Source: Gammaproteobacteria bacterium
GTDB lineage: Bacteria > Pseudomonadota > Gammaproteobacteria > UBA4575
NCBI GenBank assembly: GCA_026706595.1
Contig: JAPOYL010000012.1
Span: 1 to 47,520, forward strand
Direction of reading: 5' to 3'
Length of the DNA stretch: 47,520 nucleotides
The notes under the pieces are model-generated. The model made no database searches, was not told the DNA's origin, and worked only from the letters and a program-made list of their open reading frames with translations. Below are positions 9,442-17,723 of the stretch, one piece after another; the first letter of the stretch is position 1; each line of letters opens with the position of its first letter. The position numbers and the translations under genes are program-made.

Positions 9442-9768
9442 TCACTTAGTGATAATTTGTGCCAATTCGGTCACTTTGTTAGTGGTTGCTGGCGGAGCTT
9501 TTTCGATTAACTCAATATCTCTGTTCTCGAAGTCCAGGGACTTCATCTGATAGATAAGAATTGCGCCTTCTGTCTCAACACCTTTCAGCTCAACTTCAAG
9601 CTTGATCCCTCTAACGGTGCTTGTGATGGGTGCCATGATGGCAAAGCCAGTATGCTCATTAAATGCTTTTCTGGAAATCACAAAGGCCGGACGGCGTTTT
9701 GTGATTTCTCTCCCCGCGCTGGGCTCAAAGTTCAGCCAGACAATATCCCCCTTGTCTGGAATATACAT
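9442..9768 (-). CDS. mazF: MazF/PemK-family mRNA interferase toxin
   Basis: This is a cytoplasmic endoribonuclease toxin that cuts mRNA and is held inactive by the product of the upstream gene. The 108-residue product shows the family N-terminus YIPDKGDIVWLNFEPSAGREITKRRP in outline, with the GDIVW strand, the RRPAFVISRKAFN segment and the GAILIYQMKSLD segment near residues 70-80. The ATG at 9768 overlaps the antitoxin stop codon (TGATG), with GGAG placed upstream inside the antitoxin gene; the TTG one codon earlier is less likely. Its closest type is ChpB/MazF; the cut site cannot be read from sequence. Confidence 0.93.
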   Translation of the reverse strand: MYIPDKGDIVWLNFEPSAGREITKRRPAFVISRKAFNEHTGFAIMAPITSTVRGIKLEVELKGVETEGAILIYQMKSLDFENRDIELIEKAPPATTNKVTELAQIITK

Positions 9769-10022
9769 CAAGACTCCTTACCAACAGGCTTGGCATCTAT
9801 CCAATCGCGGTCTTCATCCGTGATGCGGAAATTCTCGCGAGGACTGCCAGCCAGTAGTTCTTCCAGACTTGTTTTTTTCACCACGGGATTGAGCACGATC
9901 CTGTTATCAACGATCGACAAGTCCAGTTCAGAGCCAACATGGAGGCCCAGGGCTTTTCCGATCGCTTTGGGAATGCTCACAATTTCAGCTCCGCCTGATT
10001 GGCGTACGGTAACGGTGGTCAT
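9768..10022 (-). CDS. mazE: MazE/ChpS-type AbrB-fold antitoxin
   Basis: This 84-residue antitoxin pairs with the MazF toxin and represses their shared promoter. The N-terminal half (~1-48) is an AbrB/SpoVT swapped-hairpin DNA-binding domain: the SIPKAIGKALGLHVGSELDLS stretch in outline, followed by NRIVLNPV. The acidic C-terminal tail (EELLAGSPRENFRITDEDRDW in outline) would wrap the toxin. The ATG at 10022 has a GGAG about 9 bases upstream. The stop overlaps the toxin start by one base. A palindromic operator lies 28-61 bases upstream. Confidence 0.93.
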   Translation of the reverse strand: MTTVTVRQSGGAEIVSIPKAIGKALGLHVGSELDLSIVDNRIVLNPVVKKTSLEELLAGSPRENFRITDEDRDWIDAKPVGKES

Positions 10023-10049
10023 GGTAATTACTCCGAATCAAGCGATGAT

Positions 10050-10083
10050 TGTTATATTCAAGTATAACATCTACAGTTATACT
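10050..10083 (-). promoter_or_regulatory. Palindromic operator and promoter of mazEF
   Basis: Three evenly spaced half-sites are present: GTTATA at 10051-10056, TATAAC at 10063-10068 and GTTATA at 10076-10081. They form two overlapping perfect dyads: TGTTATA/TATAACA (10050-10056 with 10063-10069) and AGTATAAC/GTTATACT (10061-10068 with 10076-10083). On the minus strand the middle site lies in TGTTATACT, an extended -10 element. A MazE-MazF complex bound here would cover the promoter. The dyads are seen directly; the regulator is inferred from known mazEF autoregulation. Confidence 0.72.
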
Positions 10084-10279
10084 CATGTAAAACATCATTT
10101 TTTTGACAACTTTGGGGAAAATTTGGAAATGATGGAAAAACGATAGGACCTGAATATGGTATATTTTCATTTAAAATCAAATGCTTATTCGAAATACTCA
10201 GTTGGCTTTGATAACGTAATTGATTCTTTAAAACAGACGCTCGTAACTGCAACACCTAAATCTACAGTGAGATATTCCC

Positions 10280-10522
10280 GTGGATGTTGAACTGACACGC
10301 AGTGTGCTGGGCTGGTGTGCTTTGGCCAACATTGGCCTGTTCCTTACCTGGTTTCTGGTTTTCACGGTAGCCCATGATGCCGTGTACAAACTGCATTGCA
10401 TCTGGTTCCCAATGTCGAAAGAGGCGTTCGACAGGGCCCACTACATCATGATGGGCGTGTACAAGCTGATCATCGTCTCTTTTTTCGTGATTCCCTATCT
10501 GGCAATGCAGGTGCTGGCATAG
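10280..10522 (+). CDS. Small two-helix membrane protein (DUF6868-like)
   Basis: The 80-residue product starts at GTG 10280 (MDVELTRSVLGWC) and has two hydrophobic helices, about 8-31 and 55-78. Between them is an amphipathic loop with the pattern HDAVYKLHCIWFPMSKEAFDR, in outline. It resembles a family of short gammaproteobacterial membrane proteins that I recall as DUF6868; its function is unknown. The codon pattern and aromatic-rich loop look like a real gene. The start is uncertain because the upstream GTGAGA is a weak ribosome site. Its last 53 bases overlap the 3' end of aguB on the other strand. Confidence 0.68.
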   Translation: MDVELTRSVLGWCALANIGLFLTWFLVFTVAHDAVYKLHCIWFPMSKEAFDRAHYIMMGVYKLIIVSFFVIPYLAMQVLA

Positions 10523-11417
10523 GATCACGCGGTGCATCCACAGATCTTTTACTGATATTGCCGTAGGCATCGATGCGCCTGTCCTGCAAATAGGGCCACA
10601 CCTGTCGGCAGCGTTTCGTCTCGCTGAGGTCAACTCTGGCATGCAAGGTCTCTGCAACATCGGCGGGTCCCTGGGTCGTAATTTTGCCGAACGCATCCGT
10701 AACAAATGAATGTCCCCAGAAATCAATGCCCCGGGTTGTACCGGAGAGATCCTTTTCGTGCCCTGTACGGTTTGTGCAGATGACCGGGAGGTTGTTTGAA
10801 ATTGAATGGCTTTGCTGGATGATTTGCCAAGCCTGCATTTGGCGCTGTTTCTCTTCGTCATCGTCTTCCGGATCCCAGCCGATTGCAGTCGGGAATATCA
10901 GGACCTCTGCGCCGCCAATCGCCATCAGGCGAGCAGCTTCCGGAAACCACTGGTCCCAGCAGACCATGACCCCGAGTTTCCCTATGCTTGTCTGAATCGG
11001 AACGAAGCCTGTGTCCCCGGCCACGAAATAGTATTGCTCATGGTAACCGGGGCCGTCAGGGATGTGCATTTTTCGATAAATCCCCGCCAGGCTGCCGTCC
11101 CGCTCCACCACCACTGCGGTGTTGTGATACATCCGCCGGGCCCGCTTCTCGAAGACCGAGCCTACGATCACGACGCGGTTTTTTCGCGCGGCAAGGCTCA
11201 GCTGGCGGGTAAGTGGCCCGGGTATCTGCTCGGCAAGCCTGAAATGCCGGGCAGACTTCTCCTGGCAAAAATACAAGCTGGTATGCAATTCACACAGCAC
11301 GACCAGGTCAGCTCCTCTGCGTGCGGCCATCTGCACCTGGGCAAGGCTGACTTCAAGGTTGGCCCGGGTGTCGGCTTGCATAGACTGCTGTACCAGTGCA
11401 ACGTTGATGGTGTTCAC
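10470..11417 (-). CDS. aguB: N-carbamoylputrescine amidase AguB
   Basis: AguB hydrolyses N-carbamoylputrescine to putrescine, CO2 and ammonia, the last step of the arginine decarboxylase/agmatine route. From the GTG at 11417 the product is 315 residues. The nitrilase-fold catalytic triad is visible: Glu43 (VLCELHTS), Lys116 (IYRKMHIPD) and Cys153 (VMVCWDQWFPE). The frame extends upstream to a TTG at 11453, but that region codes for the end of aguA. GTGA overlaps the aguA stop, so the two genes are coupled. The C-terminus has a basic, proline-rich tail longer than most relatives. Confidence 0.93.
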   Translation of the reverse strand: MNTINVALVQQSMQADTRANLEVSLAQVQMAARRGADLVVLCELHTSLYFCQEKSARHFRLAEQIPGPLTRQLSLAARKNRVVIVGSVFEKRARRMYHNTAVVVERDGSLAGIYRKMHIPDGPGYHEQYYFVAGDTGFVPIQTSIGKLGVMVCWDQWFPEAARLMAIGGAEVLIFPTAIGWDPEDDDEEKQRQMQAWQIIQQSHSISNNLPVICTNRTGHEKDLSGTTRGIDFWGHSFVTDAFGKITTQGPADVAETLHARVDLSETKRCRQVWPYLQDRRIDAYGNISKRSVDAPRDPMPAPALPDRESRKKRR

Positions 11418-12445
11418 GCGATGAAACCCTCGGGTATTTGCATGGCAGCACAATGCAGACCGCCGCGCTCGTGAATCAAGGCGCTGCTTTCAATATCGAT
11501 GATCTCCCGATCCGGAAATAACTCGTCCATCAGCTTGAGGGTACAGTCGTCTTGCCGGTCCTGGAAGACCGGTACCAGGACGCAGTTGTTCGTGATCAGA
11601 AAGTTGGTGTAGGTGGCAGGCAGTTGCTGTCCATTCAGGAAGATCGGGTCAGGCATAGGCAGCGGGACGAGTTCAAACCTGTTGCAGCCTTGTTTGTTTA
11701 TTTCAGAAAGCTGTATCGAGAGTCGGCCAAGCGCTTCATGATTGACGTCTTTGGGGTTACGGGAAGCGGAGTAGGTAATGATGTCATTGGTACAAAATCG
11801 TGCAAGTGTGTCGACATGTCCACAGGTGTCATCGCCTGCAAGCTGTATCCGGTCCAGCCAGTGGACTTTGCGGCACCCCAACCAGTGCTCGAACTGTTCC
11901 TCGAGTATTGTAAACTCCGTATCCGGCAGTGGGCGGTTGCGCTCGAAGCAGGCCCTTGAGCACAGCAACTCGCCTTGCCCGTTGATTTCGATGTTGCCAG
12001 CTTCAAGCACCTGATCGATGTACTGGTATGAGGCACTGAACCTCAGATCCTTGACCAGATCCGCAGTAACGGCATTATCCAGTTGCCAGTTGTATCTTTG
12101 TCCCCACCCATCGAATTGAAAGTCGAGCAAGAATTTTCTGTGCCCGGATACTGCGCACACAGGGCCATAATCACGTATCCAGGTATCATTCGTGGGGATG
12201 TTCGCAAAGCTGACATTTTCACAATCTGCGTCAGCCGCGCTCAACTTGTCTTTGATGTTTTGCGCATGAGCGTCGTTGTAGGCAATCAAGATGATAGCCT
12301 GGTGCCTGCCAACATATTTGCATATTTGCAGATAAACGGATTCGATCTGTTCCAGCCTGGGTGCCCAGTCCGAGTATGGATGGGGCCAGACGATCACGAT
12401 GGCATCCTGGCGCCCCCATTCGGGAGCTAATCTGCTTGCACTCAC
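11414..12445 (-). CDS. aguA: Agmatine deiminase family protein AguA
   Basis: AguA converts agmatine to N-carbamoylputrescine and ammonia. The 343-residue product belongs to the guanidine-modifying (PAD) superfamily. The TNDTWIRDYGP motif is at 85-95, EAGNIEING holds the usual Glu-Asn pair (relatives mostly have EGG), GDDTCGHVDTLARF supplies the catalytic His and Asp, and the nucleophile is Cys332 in RGGLHCAAMQ. It pairs with aguB, whose GTG overlaps its TGA. The pair makes putrescine without ornithine decarboxylase. Substrate specificity is inferred mainly from the aguB partner. Confidence 0.92.
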   Translation of the reverse strand: MSASRLAPEWGRQDAIVIVWPHPYSDWAPRLEQIESVYLQICKYVGRHQAIILIAYNDAHAQNIKDKLSAADADCENVSFANIPTNDTWIRDYGPVCAVSGHRKFLLDFQFDGWGQRYNWQLDNAVTADLVKDLRFSASYQYIDQVLEAGNIEINGQGELLCSRACFERNRPLPDTEFTILEEQFEHWLGCRKVHWLDRIQLAGDDTCGHVDTLARFCTNDIITYSASRNPKDVNHEALGRLSIQLSEINKQGCNRFELVPLPMPDPIFLNGQQLPATYTNFLITNNCVLVPVFQDRQDDCTLKLMDELFPDREIIDIESSALIHERGGLHCAAMQIPEGFIA

Positions 12446-12530
12446 AGCGGTGATTCAGGGTCGTATCAAGAGTTGTGACTCGATGGTTTTGAAGATTTGC
12501 CGGTTTGCAGGATGGCGCACACCCCCTCGG

Positions 12531-13049
12531 CTATAGCCTTGGCATCAGTTCTACCAGGTTGCATGGACGGGTACGGTAATCCAGTTGATGCGAGATAAGC
12601 TTGTCCCACGCCTCGGCGCATGCTCCACTTGAGCCGGGCAGGCAAAAAACGTATGTCCGGTTGGCGACTCCTGCAAACGCCCGGGATTGCAGGGTAGAGG
12701 TTTTTATGGTTTCAAATGAGAGTACCCGGAACATTTCGCCAAAGCCTGAAATCTCCTTGTCCAGCAGCGGTTTGACCGCCTCAGGAGTTCCGTCCCTTCC
12801 GGTGACGCCCGTGCCCCCGGTAGTGAGTATGACGTCAGGTTTGGGTTCTGAGATCCAGGGGGACACCGCGGCCCTGATTCTGTATTTGTCATCCGGGACA
12901 ATGACTTTGCCATGAACATTGTGACCCGCGGATTGCAGTCGATCACACAGGATTTTTCCGGACTTGTCGTCTTTTTCTGTACGTGTATCGGAAATTGTCA
13001 GTACGGCAATATCCAGAGATATGAAGTCACGCTTTTTTTCATCACCCAT
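12531..13049 (-). CDS. moaB: Molybdenum cofactor biosynthesis protein MoaB
   Basis: MoaB has the MogA/MoaB molybdopterin-binding fold and acts in molybdopterin adenylylation, or as a MogA counterpart. The ATG at 13049 gives 172 residues beginning MGDEKKRDFISL. An AGGA about 10 bases upstream supports it over a TTG at 13067. The signature TTGGTGVTGRDGTPE is near residues 75-89, and the family PGSSGACAEAWD segment is near 138-149. It is divergent from moaE, with 97 bp between them. Confidence 0.93.
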   Translation of the reverse strand: MGDEKKRDFISLDIAVLTISDTRTEKDDKSGKILCDRLQSAGHNVHGKVIVPDDKYRIRAAVSPWISEPKPDVILTTGGTGVTGRDGTPEAVKPLLDKEISGFGEMFRVLSFETIKTSTLQSRAFAGVANRTYVFCLPGSSGACAEAWDKLISHQLDYRTRPCNLVELMPRL

Positions 13050-13146
13050 ATTCTTGCATCCTGCCAATGGTCATCACCTGTCATGTACAGTAGTATTTTA
13101 TGGATAATGCAGTCAAACACACGGTTATCAAGAGAATCAGGCGGGC

Positions 13147-13593
13147 ATGAAAATCGAGATTCGTGATGCTGCATTCGATCCTTGGCGGGAAGTCCAGGAC
13201 TATCAGGAGCAGTGCCTGGCAAAGCCGGGAAAATATGGGGCGACAGCGGTATTTGTAGGTACCATGCGGGATTTCAATGCCGGTGAGCAGATCCATTCGA
13301 TGTATCTGGAACATTATCCGGAAATGACCCAGGGGCATCTGCAGCAGATTGCGCAGGAGGCCGCCCGTAGATGGGAAATACTGGATGCACTGCTGCTACA
13401 TCGTGTAGGCCAAGTGTTTCCAGGCGATCCGATTGTATGTGTTGCTATCTGGTCAGCGCACCGGGCCGCTGCCTATGAGGCCAACCGCTTCATCATGGAA
13501 GACCTGAAATCCAAATCCCCGATCTGGAAAAAAGAGCATTTGGCGGGCCGGCAACGCTGGCTTACAGGCGATGAAGGAAAATCCTGCTCATGA
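13147..13593 (+). CDS. moaE: Molybdopterin synthase catalytic subunit MoaE
   Basis: MoaE, with the sulfur carrier MoaD, turns cyclic pyranopterin monophosphate into molybdopterin. The 148-residue product shows GATAVFVGTMRDFNAG near 31-46, LEHYPEM near 54-60 and the catalytic lysine region LKSKSPIWKKE near 120-130. moaD, which normally precedes moaE, is not here, and neither are moaA or moaC. They must be elsewhere if the pathway works. The region after moaE leads straight into the convergent end of moeA. Confidence 0.95.
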   Translation: MKIEIRDAAFDPWREVQDYQEQCLAKPGKYGATAVFVGTMRDFNAGEQIHSMYLEHYPEMTQGHLQQIAQEAARRWEILDALLLHRVGQVFPGDPIVCVAIWSAHRAAAYEANRFIMEDLKSKSPIWKKEHLAGRQRWLTGDEGKSCS

Positions 13594-13677
13594 CCTTGGC
13601 ATTTCCTTGCAGCTGAATGGCTTTTCCTGCGAAGCCACGTACCCGGAAAAGTTCAGACTCAAGTCGCGCCTGACAGC

Positions 13678-14961
13678 CTAGACAATTGTCTCAAATGGCA
13701 ACACCCTGACCTCATCGCCTGCCTCGACACCTGAGGATTCCATCGGCAGAATGATGAAGCAGTTTGCATCGGACATGGAGCGCAATACCCCGGATCCCTG
13801 TGGACCTGTTTTGGATACCCTGTAACTGTGACCCGACGAACCGCCGTCTTTTTCCCAGGTCAAAATGCCCCGCTGGTACTCGACGCGGCCCGCGCGCTTG
13901 CGCAGACTGGAGGAGCAGGTGGCTGTGACTGTCAAGGGCTCTTGGTGGGGATTTCCCATCATTTTCCTTAACGCCGGCAGCACGAAGACATAGAAGGTCA
14001 CCATGACGGAGACCGGGTTCCCCGGCAGGCCAAAAAACCATGCATTGCCAATCTTCCCGAATGCAAGGGGCCGCCCCGGTTTCATGGCTACTTTCCAGAA
14101 ATGAACTGTACCGTGCTGTTCCAGTATTTCCTTTACGAAATCGGCTTCGCCGACAGACACGCCTCCGGAAGTAATTACAACGTCAGCCTTGGCCGCAGCG
14201 TCCGAGAAGACCTGCTCGATCGCATTTCTTTCATCCCCGATGACGCCCAGATCGGTGATTTCGACTCCCAGGCGAGACAGCATGCCGTACAGGGTGTAGC
14301 GGTTGCTGTCATAGATCTGGCCTTTTTGCAGCTTGGAGCCGATGGGCCGCAGTTCGTCACCCGTAGAGAAGAAAGCAACCCGCAACTTTTTGTACACGGT
14401 GACCTCGCCAATACCGGTGGAAGCCAGCAGCCCGAGTTCCGCCGGGCGGATGTGCTTGCCGCTTTCCAGAACGATCTCGCCGGCCTGGATATCCTCACCT
14501 GCCTGGCGAACGTTTTGCCCGGGCTTGTTGTTGCTGTCAAGGCTGATCGTATCGCCGTTTTTCTCGACACGCTCTTGCATCACCACCGTATCGGAGCCAT
14601 CTGGCATGGCAGCGCCCGTCATGATACGCACACATTCTCCGGACCGGATGGATTCAGTAAACGGTCGTCCGGCCCAGGATGTCCCGATCACAGACAGCAC
14701 AGCCTGTTCACGTGCAGGAATGTCTTTACCGCAAATTGCATACCCATCCATCGCAGAATTTGTATGGCCGGGTACGTTGATCCTCGAACGTGACTCACTG
14801 GCGATTACGCGTCCTAACGAATCCTGGATCGGCACGGTCTCGACCTCATGCGGTCGGGTTACAGTGTTGATAATTTGCGTTAACGCCTGTCCTGCATCCA
14901 GGGATGCCGGGTCAAAGTCATCCATGCAACTGGGATCATAGTGTTGGCTGGTGGAAGTCAT
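13678..14961 (-). CDS. moeA: Molybdopterin molybdenumtransferase MoeA
   Basis: MoeA inserts molybdate into adenylylated molybdopterin. The ATG at 14961 (MTSTSQHYDPS) gives 427 residues, close to the usual ~410, and has an AAGG element 8 bases upstream. The frame stays open to 15114, but the extra 51 residues are not MoeA-like. Domains in order: the N-terminal linker with VPGHTNSAMDGYA, the region with RIMTGAAMPDGSDTVVMQE in outline, the MoCF-biosynthesis domain with TSGGVSVGEADFV near residue 258, and GLPGNPVSVMVTF near 310, then the C-terminal domain. It is convergent with moaE and divergent from the fadE-like gene. Confidence 0.95.
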   Translation of the reverse strand: MTSTSQHYDPSCMDDFDPASLDAGQALTQIINTVTRPHEVETVPIQDSLGRVIASESRSRINVPGHTNSAMDGYAICGKDIPAREQAVLSVIGTSWAGRPFTESIRSGECVRIMTGAAMPDGSDTVVMQERVEKNGDTISLDSNNKPGQNVRQAGEDIQAGEIVLESGKHIRPAELGLLASTGIGEVTVYKKLRVAFFSTGDELRPIGSKLQKGQIYDSNRYTLYGMLSRLGVEITDLGVIGDERNAIEQVFSDAAAKADVVITSGGVSVGEADFVKEILEQHGTVHFWKVAMKPGRPLAFGKIGNAWFFGLPGNPVSVMVTFYVFVLPALRKMMGNPHQEPLTVTATCSSSLRKRAGRVEYQRGILTWEKDGGSSGHSYRVSKTGPQGSGVLRSMSDANCFIILPMESSGVEAGDEVRVLPFETIV

Positions 14962-15135
14962 ATGCGCACCTTGAGGCTCTGATGCACTATTATAATCGGC
15001 GCCGGTTCGCAGAATGAAGCCGGGCTTGCAGATGCTGCTTCGACAGCCCTGGAGCACGGTATGAAGTCCCTGTTGGAGTACAATACAGGTAGGTGGTGCC
15101 TTGTTTTTGGGCATGGCTGAGATAAAGGAGTTTTG

Positions 15136-17643
15136 ATGACATTCATTGTTTGGTGCCTGGTGCTGGGTGGCCTGGTGTTTGGTCTGAGCAGGGCCACGTG
15201 GTCATTTTCCGTGTGGATCCTGATATCTGGCGCTGGTCTGCTGATACTGACCTTGTTTGGTTTTGTGTCCATAGTGGGAGGCATTGTCCTGTGGGTGCTG
15301 TTCGTTTCTCTGGCACTGCTCAACTCGCCTGATCTGCGCATCACGTTTTTAAGCAGACCCATGTATGCCTACATACGAAAAGTGCTGCCGCCATTGTCAG
15401 ATACGGAGCGCGAAGCTGTAGAGGCTGGGACCTCGTGGTGGGAAGCGGAATTGTTCCAGGGAAACCCTGACTGGAAAAAACTGCTGGAGCACAAGACCTC
15501 GGTGCTTTCTGACGAGGAACAGGCATTCCTGGATGGGCCGGTAGACGAGTTATGCCGGATGATCAATGACTGGAAAATGACCAGCGAACTGAATGATCTT
15601 TCCCCCGAGGTCTGGGAATTCATCAAGAAAAACAAGTTTTTCGGCATGATCATACCGAAGAAGTACGGGGGTCTTGAATTTTCTGCCGCCGCACACTCTT
15701 CTGTGGTCATGAAAATCGTGAGCCGCAGCAGCAGTGCGGCTGTCACTGTGATGGTGCCGAATTCGCTGGGACCCGCTGAGCTCTTGCTGCACTACGGTAC
15801 GGAGGCGCAGAAAAGTCATTACCTGCCAAGGCTTGCCGCGGGGGAAGAGATTCCCTGTTTCGCCCTGACAGGTCCCGATGCCGGGTCCGATGCCGGCGCG
15901 ATGCCGGATACCGGCGTGGTATGCCGAGGCATGTTCGAGGGAGAGGAAGTTCTGGGTCTGCGTTTGAACTGGGCAAAACGCTATATCACATTGGGGCCTG
16001 TTGCGACCGTTCTTGGGCTTGCCTTCAAGGCCTATGATCCGGACGGTCTGCTTGGCGAACGGGAGAGCCTTGGTATCACCTGTGCCCTGGTTCCCACGAA
16101 TACACCCGGGGTGCGTATAGGCACCCGGCACAACCCGCTAAACGCTACCATCCAGAATGGCCCGAATTGGGGAGAGGACGTATTTATACCAATCGATTGG
16201 GTCATCGGAGGACAGGACCAGATTGGGAAGGGTTGGCGCATGCTCGTGGAATGTCTCTCCGTAGGGCGCGGTATCTCGCTGCCTGCCTTGAGTTCGGGCG
16301 CAGGAAAATACATCAGCTACATGAGTGGCGCCTATACCCGAACCCGCAGACAATTCGGCATCCCGATCGGCAAGTTCGAGGGTGTGCAGGAGGCCCTGGC
16401 CAGGATCGGGGGACTGACCTACATGATGGAAGCCGGGCGCAGACTGACCGCCTCGGCCATCGACCATGGAGAGAAACCGTCTGTCGCAACGGCGATGCTC
16501 AAGTATCACAATACGGAAAGCGTGCGCAGGGTGATCAACGATGCCATGGATGTGCACGGGGGCCGCGGAATCTGTCTGGGACCGAGCAACTACCTTGCGC
16601 AGATTTACCAGTCCATGCCTATGAGTGTCACGGTTGAGGGTGCAAACATCCTGGTCCGCAGTCTGATCATCTTTGGGCAGGGGGCGATGCGCTGCCATCC
16701 TTACCTCATGGCCGAGATCAACGCAGTATCGGACCCCGATCGCGAGGCCGGGCTGAGAGAATTCGACCAGATCCTGTTCCAGCATCTGGGCTATACCGCC
16801 TGCAACGGTGCGAGATCATTCTTGTATGGTGTGACCCGGAGCCGGCTTGCACCAAGCCCCGTGCAGGGACCCACCCAGGGATACTTCAGGTGCTTGGCAA
16901 GGATCAGTGCAAGTTATGCGTTTGTTTCCGATTTTGCGCTGCTGTTTTTGGGAGGAAACCTCAAGCGCAGGGAAAAACTTTCCGGTCGATTTGCGGATGT
17001 CCTGGGTTACATGTACCTATGTTCGGCGATTCTGAAGCACTACCAGGAGACAGGAAGACCCGCAACAGATCTCCCGCTGGTGGAGTGGAGTGCAAAGTAC
17101 TGTCTGTACTATGCCCAACACGCCCTGGATGAAATCATGCGGAATTTTCCCTCGCGAATCGTTGGGCAACTCCTGCGCGCCATCGTGTTTCCCACAGGAA
17201 GAAGTCTGCACTATCCCGATGATGCGCTGGGACAACGTGTTGCCGAGATCCTCATTGAGCCGTCTGCAGCCCGGGATCGGCTGACCGAGGGAATCTTCAG
17301 GAACACTGACCCCGAAGATGCCACAGGGCGGGTACAACATGCATTAGCCGCCGTGATCGCCGCAGAGGGGGCAGAACGCAAGCTTGCGAAAGCAGGTATC
17401 TCCGCCCCGGAGAGGGGACGTCCAGAGGACTGGTTAGGCAATGCAGTTGCACAAGGTATCGTCACGCAAAACGAAGCTGAACTTGTTGAGCAGGCGCGTA
17501 TCGCAACGCAGGCGGCAATCGCAGTTGATGATTTTCCGTCGAGCATGGAAGCGCACCGTCCGGTGAGCAAAGCACGGGAAAACACAGGCAACCACGCTGA
17601 GCAGGCGGATACAAGCCAAATGCCGGACGGATTGTCCCGGTGA
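15136..17643 (+). CDS. fadE: FadE-type acyl-CoA dehydrogenase
   Basis: This enzyme oxidises acyl-CoA to trans-2-enoyl-CoA with FAD in the first step of fatty acid beta-oxidation. The ATG at 15136 is preceded by AAAGGAG and gives 835 residues (E. coli FadE has 814). Two to three membrane segments occupy residues 1-63. The dehydrogenase core has FALTGPDAGSDAGAM at 242-256, the TRRQFGIPIGKFEG stretch near 400 and the HGGRGICLG and VEGANIL stretches near 475-500. The FadE-specific C-terminal domain follows, with a hydrophilic tail. It stands alone between moeA and an Smr gene on the opposite strand. Confidence 0.94.
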   Translation: MTFIVWCLVLGGLVFGLSRATWSFSVWILISGAGLLILTLFGFVSIVGGIVLWVLFVSLALLNSPDLRITFLSRPMYAYIRKVLPPLSDTEREAVEAGTSWWEAELFQGNPDWKKLLEHKTSVLSDEEQAFLDGPVDELCRMINDWKMTSELNDLSPEVWEFIKKNKFFGMIIPKKYGGLEFSAAAHSSVVMKIVSRSSSAAVTVMVPNSLGPAELLLHYGTEAQKSHYLPRLAAGEEIPCFALTGPDAGSDAGAMPDTGVVCRGMFEGEEVLGLRLNWAKRYITLGPVATVLGLAFKAYDPDGLLGERESLGITCALVPTNTPGVRIGTRHNPLNATIQNGPNWGEDVFIPIDWVIGGQDQIGKGWRMLVECLSVGRGISLPALSSGAGKYISYMSGAYTRTRRQFGIPIGKFEGVQEALARIGGLTYMMEAGRRLTASAIDHGEKPSVATAMLKYHNTESVRRVINDAMDVHGGRGICLGPSNYLAQIYQSMPMSVTVEGANILVRSLIIFGQGAMRCHPYLMAEINAVSDPDREAGLREFDQILFQHLGYTACNGARSFLYGVTRSRLAPSPVQGPTQGYFRCLARISASYAFVSDFALLFLGGNLKRREKLSGRFADVLGYMYLCSAILKHYQETGRPATDLPLVEWSAKYCLYYAQHALDEIMRNFPSRIVGQLLRAIVFPTGRSLHYPDDALGQRVAEILIEPSAARDRLTEGIFRNTDPEDATGRVQHALAAVIAAEGAERKLAKAGISAPERGRPEDWLGNAVAQGIVTQNEAELVEQARIATQAAIAVDDFPSSMEAHRPVSKARENTGNHAEQADTSQMPDGLSR

Positions 17644-17723
17644 GCGTATCCTCCGGGCAGTCAGGTACAAGTGAGCAGCTACACCTCGGGGTACCGGGTC
17701 TGCATCCTGGGCGTAGGCCGGCC

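Noticed and set aside
13571-13681. 36-codon frame overlapping the end of moaE
   Set aside because: Begins inside moaE and ends in the moeA stop region without its own clear ribosome site; it could be chance.
14962-15114. N-terminal extension of moeA by 51 codons
   Set aside because: Not MoeA-like; the ATG at 14961 has a ribosome site and gives the family length.
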